A stretch of DNA of 64,000 nucleotides from Desulfosporosinus meridiei DSM 13257. Lineage in GTDB: Bacteria > Bacillota > Desulfitobacteriia > Desulfitobacteriales > Desulfitobacteriaceae. A program made the translations under genes and the position numbers. Below, in pieces: positions 16,789 through 24,753 of this stretch. The stretch lies in the NCBI RefSeq assembly GCF_000231385.2, contig NC_018515.1:3430501-3494500 (forward strand). Reading direction: 5' to 3'. The notes below the pieces were generated by a model, which did no database searches, was not told where the DNA came from, and saw nothing but the letters and a program-made list of their open reading frames with translations. Within the stretch, counting starts at the first letter, position 1. Each line of letters starts with the position of its first letter.

Positions 16789-17473
16789 AGAAGCCCATGG
16801 CTGCTAAAGGGTGAATACTTATCCCCACAAGAGAAAACAAAATCCCAAAAGAAAAGGCCATCTTGATGGTTAAACCTAAGTTTTTAAACAAGAAACTAAT
16901 TCCAAGTTTAAAATTATCCCTTATACTTACTTGATCAACAACCATTGAGTACTTTACGTAAACTAAAGCAACATATCCCAAACTAAAATAACCAAATTCC
17001 CTTTTAATTAAGATCAAGAGAAAGGGGATAACCTCCAAAAGCGCAAGGATAAAAAACTTAAACCATAATTTATTACCCTCTCTGAAAAAGTCTTTGACAG
17101 TTACCCTTTTATACCCAGCTTGGCCAATAACGGACATATAACCACTATTCAAAAAACTTGTGACAAGAACAATCGATAAAAGAAGTAACACGTTAGCCAG
17201 GTTGACTTGATTTATAACTCCTTGAAAAGGGCTCAAATAATTATACTGAAAGATCAGAGACGGGAAATCTTCCAAGATATATCTAATACTAGGTGGGGCT
17301 GAAATAAACCCTATTTTTAAGTTGAATAGTCTGGAGATAGGCTGGTATTCACTCTTCAAAATTCTTTCAAAAAGACTTAGTTCGCCAATATCTAAAATTA
17401 CGGGCAGCAAAATAATCCAAATAACTTTATGAATAGCTTGAAACTGTTCGTTTAATTTATCAGTTATAGACAT
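16688..17473 (-). CDS. Polytopic membrane protein of unknown function
   Basis: 261 residues with about six hydrophobic segments (for example IWIILLPVILDIG, NVLLLLSIVLVTSF, FFILALLEVIPFLLILI, MAFSFGILFSLVGI). No signature motif recognised. SD AAAGGAG lies 9 bases before ATG. Divergent from the exported protein at 17544, with overlapping promoters in the 70-base space between. Confidence 0.7.
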   Translation of the reverse strand: MSITDKLNEQFQAIHKVIWIILLPVILDIGELSLFERILKSEYQPISRLFNLKIGFISAPPSIRYILEDFPSLIFQYNYLSPFQGVINQVNLANVLLLLSIVLVTSFLNSGYMSVIGQAGYKRVTVKDFFREGNKLWFKFFILALLEVIPFLLILIKREFGYFSLGYVALVYVKYSMVVDQVSIRDNFKLGISFLFKNLGLTIKMAFSFGILFSLVGISIHPLAAMGFYGIVIGAIITAYFGAIINKAVLEIYREVSEKQH

Positions 17474-17499
17474 TCGCTCCGCTCCTTTAGACCAGCTAA

Positions 17500-17535
17500 T
17501 TTGTGATATAATTAATTATTATACCATATTATGGA
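17500..17535. promoter_or_regulatory. Back-to-back promoters
   Basis: A TGGTATAAT extended -10 reads leftwards and TGATATAAT reads rightwards within 30 bases, between two divergent genes with ribosome binding sites. Confidence 0.45.
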
Positions 17536-17543
17536 GGGGGGTA

Positions 17544-18803
17544 TTGGTCCAAGATATGAAGAAATACTTTATGTTCTTCTTTACACTTGTCGTATTATTG
17601 GCTACTGCTTTCACTCAACTTTCCACCTACAAGGCACTTCCTAAGCCCAACTTTCGGGAACCTTTTCTTGAATTTACTTCTTCAAAGTTCGGCCAAATTA
17701 AAAATATTGTTTGGCTAGATAATTCTATATTAACTGAAAACGCTGTTTTAGTTTTAGCGACAAATCTCAAGGATGATATTAGTTATTCTTACCTATCCTA
17801 TTTAGATGTTGCTACCGGTAAGAGTACACTCTTAGCAGAATTTCCGACTCACCAATACCTTGAGGATGTTATTTTGTTTGCTAGTCCCTTCTCAGAAAAG
17901 AGTATAATTACAGCTTACAGAGATGGAGTGGTTAAAACTACCCTCTCCAGGGATGATAAGCAGAATTTGTATCCTAAACAGGAGCTCATACCCATCGATG
18001 GTTTTAATGAAGCTAATAGTATGGATTTCAAAGGTAACCTCTATTACTCTAGAGCCAATGATAATTTACTATATGTAAAGAATTTTGAGCAAGGGGCCTT
18101 TCCTTTTTTCGAAACAAATAGCCCAGCCAACCAAGATATGACCTTCTTGCGAAAACCCTATCAAGTAATCAATGCCAACACCCTAGACCGTACCCTTACC
18201 TATACAACACTTACTAGTAACGGGATTGACCTCTACTCCATGGCTTTTGATGGTATGCCCTTAACCATCTCTAATAACCCACTTGTAATCAAGGTTGTTC
18301 AAGCACAAGCTATCGAGGATGGATACGGTTTTATCGGTATGAGTTTGAACAATGACTCCCCTAGCTCAGCTAATGATCAAACCTTAAATATTTTTATGGT
18401 TAGAAGAAACAGATCCGATAACCCAAATATGCTTAAATTGGATACTATTCCTTTTAACACAGATCCTCTAGGAGCTGTGCCTGCTGTCTCCTCAACTACC
18501 TACAATCAGGATTATTCATTAATCTATGCCAGTTATGATGCGAACCATAGGGGTAAGCTAAAGATATGTAGTTATGAACAAGAACCCAAAGTTATCCTCG
18601 AAGATGAGAATCTCTTTGGGCCGGTTAACATTGCCAGAAAAAGCATACCTGATCCCACAATCCCTGTAGTGAAAGGTGATTTCAGAAGCAAATATATTCT
18701 TTACTTCACTATAGAGAATGATTTGGTCAGAGCAAAGATCTGTGACGAACAGGGGAAGTTAGTTAAAGATCTTACCGAAATGCTTATAGGGAATGTGAAT
18801 TAA
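17544..18803 (+). CDS. Exported or membrane-anchored protein, possible beta-propeller
   Basis: 419 residues. Hydrophobic N-terminal segment (residues 8-22, YFMFFFTLVVLLATAF) acts as signal or anchor; the rest is extracytoplasmic with repeated strand-rich blades (SYLSYLDVATGK, LLYVKNFEQG, SLIYASYDANHRG). TTG 17544 fits GGAGG 6 bases upstream; ATG 17556 is possible. Followed 15 bases later by a small membrane protein. No family named. Confidence 0.7.
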   Translation: MVQDMKKYFMFFFTLVVLLATAFTQLSTYKALPKPNFREPFLEFTSSKFGQIKNIVWLDNSILTENAVLVLATNLKDDISYSYLSYLDVATGKSTLLAEFPTHQYLEDVILFASPFSEKSIITAYRDGVVKTTLSRDDKQNLYPKQELIPIDGFNEANSMDFKGNLYYSRANDNLLYVKNFEQGAFPFFETNSPANQDMTFLRKPYQVINANTLDRTLTYTTLTSNGIDLYSMAFDGMPLTISNNPLVIKVVQAQAIEDGYGFIGMSLNNDSPSSANDQTLNIFMVRRNRSDNPNMLKLDTIPFNTDPLGAVPAVSSTTYNQDYSLIYASYDANHRGKLKICSYEQEPKVILEDENLFGPVNIARKSIPDPTIPVVKGDFRSKYILYFTIENDLVRAKICDEQGKLVKDLTEMLIGNVN

Positions 18804-18818
18804 AAGGGGTGGGATATA

Positions 18819-19169
18819 TTGTCTTCGGAGGAACTCCACAGACTGATAAATTTGGATACTATAGAAACGATGTTTATATTAGCGACTTTCATTCTATTGA
18901 CAGCAATCGTTCAAAAACTAAAACCAACATTTTCACTATCCTATAACAAAAATAGTAAGCCCTCTTATCTCAAGGCCAAAATGATTGCTAAATTAGTTGC
19001 ATCAGCTAGCATATATTTAGGTGGATTGTACTACTATTATTTCATCGATCTTTCTGAAAGATCATGGTTGAGCATGTGGGCCTTACCGATTTCTTTTATT
19101 ATGTACAATACATACATATGGGTATTTACCAATATTTCCAAGAGAAGAGATAGATGCAAAAATCTCTAG
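18819..19169 (+). CDS. Small membrane protein
   Basis: 116 residues with three hydrophobic segments (IETMFILATFILLTAIV, LVASASIYLGGLYYYY, MWALPISFIMYNTYIWV) and a basic tail. TTG start with AAGGGGTGGG 5 bases upstream. Probably co-translated with the exported protein before it. Function unknown. Confidence 0.65.
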   Translation: MSSEELHRLINLDTIETMFILATFILLTAIVQKLKPTFSLSYNKNSKPSYLKAKMIAKLVASASIYLGGLYYYYFIDLSERSWLSMWALPISFIMYNTYIWVFTNISKRRDRCKNL

Positions 19170-19233
19170 GAGTTCAAATAATCACCTATTCACGCCTATT
19201 CTTTTAGACAAAAAGACGAAACTTATCCCTAGA

Positions 19234-19397
19234 CTATTCGCCGAACGCAAGGTTAATTTTTTTCCAGATTCCCAGAAACAGGATAAGTCCTGCCAGACTG
19301 GTGAGTCCTTCTGAAATTGTGTTCTCCGGTAGAAGATCCAGTTCAAACAGGGAATCAGGCAGTCCCTGTTTGAGGCGAAGCCCCCTCATTCGTAAAA
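19234..19397 (-). pseudogene. 3' fragment of a sigma-fusion paralogue with a surface-anchor-like tail
   Basis: Minus strand reads LRLKQGLPDSLFELDL, nearly identical to residues of the sigma-fusion protein encoded at 20312-20380. It then continues LPENTISEGLTSLAG, a hydrophobic stretch, and WKK before TAG at 19236-19234. The tail resembles a sortase-type anchor (LPxT, membrane segment, basic residues). The junction suggests a chimera of two broken genes. Confidence 0.6.
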
Positions 19398-19425
19398 AGA
19401 GGAACAGTACTAATTTTAGCTATTT

Positions 19426-19800
19426 TTGTTTTTAACAGCCACCCATATTGCAAAACCATTGCAGATTCTAGAAGGGGTGGCTAGCAGAATTGACGGCAGC
19501 GATCTGAGCGTAACCAGCATTGATGTGCAATCACAGGATGAAATGGGGCGTTTAGCACGGACCTTTGAAACGATGGCAGGTAATCTACGCAATCTTGTGA
19601 AGAAAATCGATACGTCTTCAGAGCTGGTAGCGGCATCGGCAGAGGAGATGACAGCCAGTGTCGACCAGTCATCTCAAGCCGCGAATCAGGTTGCGGGTTC
19701 AATTTTAGATGTCTCTAAAGGCATACAAGAGCAGTTGATCGGGGCCAACGATACTTCCACCGTGGTACAACAGATGTCGGCAGGCATTCAGCAAAGAATC
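19426..19800 (+). pseudogene. Fragment of a methyl-accepting chemotaxis protein
   Basis: Encodes a HAMP domain (HIAKPLQILEGVASRIDGSD ... QDEMGRLARTFETMAGNL) and the start of the signalling coiled coil (SSELVAASAEEMTASVDQSS) up to about TVVQQMSAGIQQ, then unrelated sequence. The sensor and membrane part and most of the signalling domain are missing. An in-frame stop lies just upstream. Confidence 0.75.
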
Positions 19801-19854
19801 CTATTACCAACGCATAGGTATATGCTTTATTTAAATTTGGACTCGTATCATACG

Positions 19855-21597
19855 CTACTCACTAAGGCGCGGTAATACCCGGGTCAATTTTCCGGGAATT
19901 TTGAGCAACTCATCCTTTTCTAGCTGCCCGCCGCAGGAATAATAGTAGCCATTGTCCTGCCAATCGAGCATATATTTGACACCCGCTAAATCTATCTTAA
20001 TGAGTCCTCCGGTTGCTTTCCTGCCGTCAAACTCAAGTTCTACGGGTTCTTGACTAGCATTTGGAGGTAGATTGGTATGCGGCACCGGCCCTTGGGTAAC
20101 AATCAACAACGGGTTCTGCTCACCTAGGACGAAATACATACTGAGCAGAGCACCTTTACCCTCTTTTACTTCAATCCATTGGTGTTTGATCTTATAATTC
20201 TGACCCTCCAAAATATAGGGCACTTGATCAAAACGCTCTGCTGCCTCCGTCAGGATTATATCCTGAGGAAGATTGAGAACTTGAGTGTTTTCCTCCTCAA
20301 TAGTTACCCCTTCAGGAAGATCTAGTTCAAACAGGGAATCAGGCAGTCCCTGATTGAGGCGAAGCTCCCTCACTTCCCTGCGGTTTACCAGCTCTCCTTT
20401 GACATTATAATATTCAGTTCGTATTGGCATCCAGGTTTCTTTGTCCATCCAGTGATGCGTATTCATTTCCCCCAGCCCGGGGACTTTTTCACTGAATTGC
20501 ACATGAAGAACGGGTCGACCTTGCAGGTATTCCGTACCTAAGATCCGGCTAGATTTATTCTCGACCATGGCCTTGAGGCTGTCCGGGAAATTAAAGTTGC
20601 CGCGTTCTCTGTATTCCTGGCTTAAGATAAGTTTACTGACTTGGCGCTTATCGGCAAGCCAACTCAACATAACTCCGTCTTTCATAATTACCGTTATGGG
20701 CCCGGTTACCCCACTGTCCCCGTCTGTCCGATAGCAATCGGGCTTTTTAAACCAGATATGGGAGGTCATGGTGGTCGGTTTTCCCTGCTCAAAGAAAGTA
20801 GCATCCACGATTTCCTCGTAATCCTCTGTTTTCTCTATCACCGCCTGCACCTTATCCTTAATCTCGGCTACGGAAAGGGTTATTTTTCCGGTTAATGAAT
20901 GCAAGAATGTCAAAAAGTCCTTCTGCTTTTTCATCTCCTCTTGCCAGGCAGGGTTTTGCGAAAGTTCTTGCTCAAAAGAATTTCTGGCCGCTGCCTCCAT
21001 GGTTCCTTCCAAATAGTCACAAATTCGATCCTTGATATCTGATGACTCTAACGTCATGTCTAATCGCTCCTTTGGCTTTTTTCGATAATCTTTCAGTGTC
21101 TCCTGCAGACGGGCCCGAGCCCGAAATAACCGAGACTTGACTGTTCCCAGAGGTAGATTGTATTCTTCAGCAGCTTCCTGTAAATTCAATCCTCGCAGAT
21201 CAATATCAAGTAGGATTTGCTGTTGTTCCAGAGGAAGCCTTTTAATCGCCTGCCCCATTTCCAACTTTAGCGTGACTGCATCCTCGACAGACAGTTCCCC
21301 GGTAGTTAGAAGTTCCGGTGATATCCCCGGCATTACCCTGCTGCTGAAACGCAGCAACAGGTATACTTCGTTGGTTAATATCCGCCGCCACCAACCGGTA
21401 AAAGCAACCTCATCTTTTAAGCCTGACAGGTTATTAAAAACCTTAAGTATAGTGTTTTGGACGGCATCCTGGGCCAGATCTTTATCTCTCAGCAGGCAGA
21501 AAGCCTGTTTAGAAGCATGGGGATAGATTTCCCGGATTAATACTTCCCAAGCGTCAAGGTCACCCTGCCGAGCCCTCCCAATTAGATCTTTTTTCAC
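19855..21597 (-). CDS. ECF sigma factor fused to RseB/LolA- and DUF4367-like domains
   Basis: 580 residues. Residues 1-90 are sigma region 2 (RARQGDLDAWEVLIREIY, DLAQDAVQNTILKVF). Residues 110-175 are region 4 (IKRLPLEQQQILLD, LPLGTVKSRLFRARARL). About 190-240 resembles an anti-sigma-like helical part (DYLEGTMEAAARNSFEQEL). About 255-435 is like the RseB/outer-membrane-lipoprotein-sorting fold, and about 440-580 like DUF4367. No membrane segment joins the parts, although the last two domains are normally extracytoplasmic. The reading frame is continuous. Confidence 0.8.
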   Translation of the reverse strand: MKKDLIGRARQGDLDAWEVLIREIYPHASKQAFCLLRDKDLAQDAVQNTILKVFNNLSGLKDEVAFTGWWRRILTNEVYLLLRFSSRVMPGISPELLTTGELSVEDAVTLKLEMGQAIKRLPLEQQQILLDIDLRGLNLQEAAEEYNLPLGTVKSRLFRARARLQETLKDYRKKPKERLDMTLESSDIKDRICDYLEGTMEAAARNSFEQELSQNPAWQEEMKKQKDFLTFLHSLTGKITLSVAEIKDKVQAVIEKTEDYEEIVDATFFEQGKPTTMTSHIWFKKPDCYRTDGDSGVTGPITVIMKDGVMLSWLADKRQVSKLILSQEYRERGNFNFPDSLKAMVENKSSRILGTEYLQGRPVLHVQFSEKVPGLGEMNTHHWMDKETWMPIRTEYYNVKGELVNRREVRELRLNQGLPDSLFELDLPEGVTIEEENTQVLNLPQDIILTEAAERFDQVPYILEGQNYKIKHQWIEVKEGKGALLSMYFVLGEQNPLLIVTQGPVPHTNLPPNASQEPVELEFDGRKATGGLIKIDLAGVKYMLDWQDNGYYYSCGGQLEKDELLKIPGKLTRVLPRLSE

Positions 21598-22164
21598 GCT
21601 TTGATCCTCACCTCAACTATTTCAATTGGAAATGCATTTCAGTACTTAGGATTCATGATAGGGTTAAAAAGTTCCACAGTTGTAAAAAAAATATTACGAG
21701 CCTAGTCTAGTCATTTATATATATTTTCTGTTTTTGTATATAACAAAGGACTTTTTTATAAAAAATCCAATAAAATAGTAATATTCCTATTACTATACTA
21801 TTTTTTACATTAAGACTTCAAAGCTGCATTCTCTGCCTAATCTTAGGCACTACTTTATTACAGACCCAGCAACAGAACGCTCCATATATTTCCAAGCGGT
21901 ACAGAGGTAAGCAATCGTAGAAAAGGACTGACGTGTTGCAATCACGCCAGCCCGCCAGATTGTCTAACCAAACGGTTAGCCCGAATTAGAGATTACAAGA
22001 AATAACCGCCATCCGACTAGGGGCGGTTATTTCTTCTTCATTATACAGCATAATTTTAACTTGTTCCTCAGATTTTTCTTAGTGGCAGAGTCCTGAAATT
22101 CCGCTGTTTCTTACCAGTCGTCACTCTTAAACTCTAATAATCCAGCTTGTTTTGTCAGATACAG
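21598..22164. other. Intergenic region with an AT-rich stretch and a decayed antisense-RNA repeat
   Basis: After an AT-rich segment (21680-21800) without a gene, 21924-22038 is a copy of the antisense RNA of the toxin locus at 57 kb; see the separate entry. Nothing else supported. Confidence 0.5.
21924..22038 (+). repeat. Decayed copy of the type I antitoxin RNA and its terminator
   Basis: About 115 bases closely matching 57081-57199, including GGACTGACGTGTTGCAATCACG, the CTAACC/GGTTAG hairpin and the AAATAACCGCC/GGGCGGTTATTT terminator. The promoter seen at 57 kb is absent. On the other strand only the last toxin codons (ATG AAG AAG AAA TAA) remain, so this copy looks dead. Confidence 0.75.
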
Positions 22165-22200
22165 TTGTTGATTATTCCACAAAAATTATGTTACTATATT
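22165..22200 (+). promoter_or_regulatory. Promoter of the ABC-F leader
   Basis: TTGATT (22168-22173), 18-base spacer, TACTAT (22192-22197). It is followed by a strong SD, AAGGAGGTGTGG, before the first leader ORF. Confidence 0.5.
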
Positions 22201-22230
22201 CATATCATTCAGTTAAGGAGGTGTGGTAGG

Positions 22231-22383
22231 ATGAATCGTGATTTTGCAATGCTCCGTCTTGAACAGTTGCCAGTAACAATTTTCGGAATTATGTATGCAG
22301 TTTCATTTAACGGGATAGCTGTGCCCATTTTTAAGCAACTGAGTACGGATCAACAAAATCACGAAATGACACGCCTACCATGA
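22231..22383 (+). CDS. Leader ORF 1 upstream of the ABC-F gene
   Basis: 50 codons starting MNRDFAMLRLEQL, with a strong SD (AAGGAGGTGTGG). Its TGA overlaps the ATG of the next leader ORF (ATGA), a coupling arrangement. No family recognised. Its role is probably to deliver ribosomes to leader ORF 2, or itself to sense stalling. Confidence 0.55.
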   Translation: MNRDFAMLRLEQLPVTIFGIMYAVSFNGIAVPIFKQLSTDQQNHEMTRLP

Positions 22384-22415
22384 CCCGCAACGAAACCTTA
22401 AAGCTGCGACCGTAG
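22380..22415 (+). CDS. Leader peptide MTRNETLKLRP of the ABC-F attenuator
   Basis: 11 codons ending K-L-R-P-stop. The TAG (22413-22415) lies inside the 5' arm of the terminator hairpin at 22410-22431. K-L-R fits the basic-x-basic motif known to stall ribosomes with macrolides in Erm leader peptides. It has no SD of its own and is coupled to leader ORF 1 by an ATGA overlap. Confidence 0.65.
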   Translation: MTRNETLKLRP

Positions 22416-22438
22416 GGACATTTCCCTGCGGTTTTTTT
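22410..22438 (+). terminator. Attenuator terminator before the ABC-F gene
   Basis: 9-bp stem CCGTAGGGA / TCCCTGCGG (one G-U) with a 4-base loop, then seven T's, 45 bases before the ABC-F start. A stalled ribosome on leader ORF 2 would cover the 5' arm and allow read-through. Confidence 0.85.
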
Positions 22439-22483
22439 ATGCTTAAATCCGTGAAAGTGTCATTTCCCTAAAGGAGAATGAAC

Positions 22484-24403
22484 ATGATTATAAATTTTCA
22501 ACACATTAAACTATCTTTTGGCACCAATGAAGTGCTTACCGACGTCTCCTTTGAAATCAGGCAAGGAGAACGAGTAGGCCTAATAGGCCGTAACGGAACA
22601 GGAAAGTCCACAATCTTGAAATTAATCATAGGATCCCTTCACCCTGAACAAGGGCAAATCGCCATACGCAAAAATGCCAGGATTGGTTTCTTGGCTCAGG
22701 CCCCCGAATATAACGACAACATGAGCGTCTATGAAGTATTGGAACAGTGCTTTCAAGAAATAAAGAAGTGGCAGCACCAACTAGAACAATTCGCGCAAAA
22801 AATGTCCGACCCCATGAACACCGAGAATAAACTTAGTCAGCTTATACTGGAATATGGCAAACTTCAGGAAAAGTTCGAAGAGGCTGGTGGATACCAAATC
22901 CCTTCCTATATCGACGGGATTGCCATTGGACTCGGTATCACGGCAGATTACTATCCGCGGCCATTTTCCTCTTTATCCGGCGGAGAAAAAACGAAAGTGG
23001 GCTTAGCTGCCTTACTATTGACCCAGCCTGATATTTTATTACTAGACGAACCAACCAATCACCTGGACATGTCTTCCATCGAATGGCTTGAGACCTTTTT
23101 AAATAACTATAAGGGCACCATTATCGTTGTTTCTCATGACCGCTACTTTTTAAATAGAGTGATAACTAAAATCATTGAACTTGATGACAGGGAAGCCGTA
23201 ACTTATCAAACCAACTATACGGACTATCAGATAGAAAAAGAGAGCCGCTTGCTCTCTGAGTTTACAAATTATCAAGAACAACAGAAAAAGATTAGAAAGA
23301 TGCAGGAATCCATCAAACAATTAATTGAGTGGGGCAACTGCAATCCGCCGAATCCCGGTTTTCATCGCCGTGCCGCATCAATGCAAAAGGCCCTAGATCG
23401 AATGGTTAAATTAAAGAGACCGATCTTAGAACGCAAAAAAATCGACCTGCATCTCGAACAAAGTGACCGTTCCGGAAAGCAAGTGATTTCACTGGAAGGA
23501 ATCAGCAAATCCTATGCTAACCGCTCGCTTTTCTGTAAAGTCAGTGCCCAGTTATTCTACGGCGATCGAACCGTCCTCATCGGAAAAAACGGCTGCGGTA
23601 AAAGTACTCTTCTAAAACTAATCTTAGATCAGGAAAACCCAGATCACGGTGAAATACGTCTTGGCTCACGAGTTGACATCGGATATCTTTCTCAAGACAG
23701 TGCACCCCTCAAGTCCGACCAAACCGTCCTTCAATATTTCCGTGCAGAACTGGACATGGAAGAAGGTGAAGCCAGAAAACAGTTATCAAAATTTCTCTTC
23801 TACGGTTCCGACGTCTTCCAGAAGATTAGCAGTTTGTCCGGTGGAGAATGGAGTCGGCTGCAACTAGCATTACTTATGTACCAAAGGCCAAATCTGTTAT
23901 TGCTCGATGAACCTACGAATCACCTGGACATTGATTCCCGGGAAGCTCTGGAAGAAGCCTTAGAGGAGTTTCCCGGCACGCTTCTGGCAGTCTCTCACGA
24001 CCGGTATTTTATCAATCGTTTGGCTCACAAGGTTTGGGTGCTTAACCAAGGCGAGATTACTGCGTACTTGGGGAATTATAATGACTATCTGGAAAGAAAG
24101 AACCAACAAATTATTAAGCTCGCAGGTAAAACAGACAGTTCGTATAGCCTTTCTATTGAATGTGACCAGCAGGTTAAAGCGTCTGATCCAAAGACGGCTA
24201 ATCCAGATAAATCAGCCACTCAACTAGAAAAGGAAATAACCGCACTGGAACAACAAATTCTCAATATTGAGGTACAAATGTCTACTCCTGCAATTTCTTT
24301 TGACTCATCAAGACTAGCTTCATTTCAGGATGAACGGGAAACAATTGAAAGCCGACTTAATTTTTTGTACGAGAAGTGGGTTAGGATATCTGAGAAGTCC
24401 TAG
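22484..24403 (+). CDS. ABC-F ribosome-protection ATPase (antibiotic resistance type)
   Basis: About 639 residues, two ABC domains: Walker A GRNGTGKST and GKNGCGKST, signatures LSGGEKTK and LSGGEWSR, and two LLLDEPTNHLD motifs. The linker between them (around IEWGNCNPPNPGFHRR) is the part that reaches the ribosomal P/A site in resistance ABC-Fs such as VmlR, Lsa and CplR. No membrane domain. ATG 22484 is preferred: SD AAGGAG (22471-22476) is 7 bases away but only 1 base from ATG 22478. Controlled by the attenuator upstream. Confidence 0.92.
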   Translation: MIINFQHIKLSFGTNEVLTDVSFEIRQGERVGLIGRNGTGKSTILKLIIGSLHPEQGQIAIRKNARIGFLAQAPEYNDNMSVYEVLEQCFQEIKKWQHQLEQFAQKMSDPMNTENKLSQLILEYGKLQEKFEEAGGYQIPSYIDGIAIGLGITADYYPRPFSSLSGGEKTKVGLAALLLTQPDILLLDEPTNHLDMSSIEWLETFLNNYKGTIIVVSHDRYFLNRVITKIIELDDREAVTYQTNYTDYQIEKESRLLSEFTNYQEQQKKIRKMQESIKQLIEWGNCNPPNPGFHRRAASMQKALDRMVKLKRPILERKKIDLHLEQSDRSGKQVISLEGISKSYANRSLFCKVSAQLFYGDRTVLIGKNGCGKSTLLKLILDQENPDHGEIRLGSRVDIGYLSQDSAPLKSDQTVLQYFRAELDMEEGEARKQLSKFLFYGSDVFQKISSLSGGEWSRLQLALLMYQRPNLLLLDEPTNHLDIDSREALEEALEEFPGTLLAVSHDRYFINRLAHKVWVLNQGEITAYLGNYNDYLERKNQQIIKLAGKTDSSYSLSIECDQQVKASDPKTANPDKSATQLEKEITALEQQILNIEVQMSTPAISFDSSRLASFQDERETIESRLNFLYEKWVRISEKS

Positions 24404-24753
24404 AAACTCATGAGTAATGGTTATTTCGAATTCATCCTCCTGATCTCCAATCTGCAATAATTGAACTTATTGGTAAGAAAAGAAATCCCCTTGACATCTT
24501 TCAAGTTGAACAATGTTAAAAACAATCGAAAGGAAGAACAAAAACTAAATTAACGGAGCGTATTCGGAATTACTATCTTTTGTTCTAATTGAAGGAAATA
24601 GAGGATAAATGTGTAATTAATACGATATATCAATGTTCATGTAACCACATGTCGAGTAATATTGGGGGGAGAGAGTTACCCTAATCAGTTCGACGAAGGT
24701 ACGAATAGTGCTAGGAAAAAATACGAGTTCAAAATGAAATAAGGAGGACTACT
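24404..24753. other. Intergenic region without a gene
   Basis: The first 50 bases (24411-24450, GGTTATTTCGAATTCATCCTCC) recur at 43431-43465. The rest shows no gene or clear hairpin. A ribosome binding site for the next gene ends the region. Confidence 0.5.
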
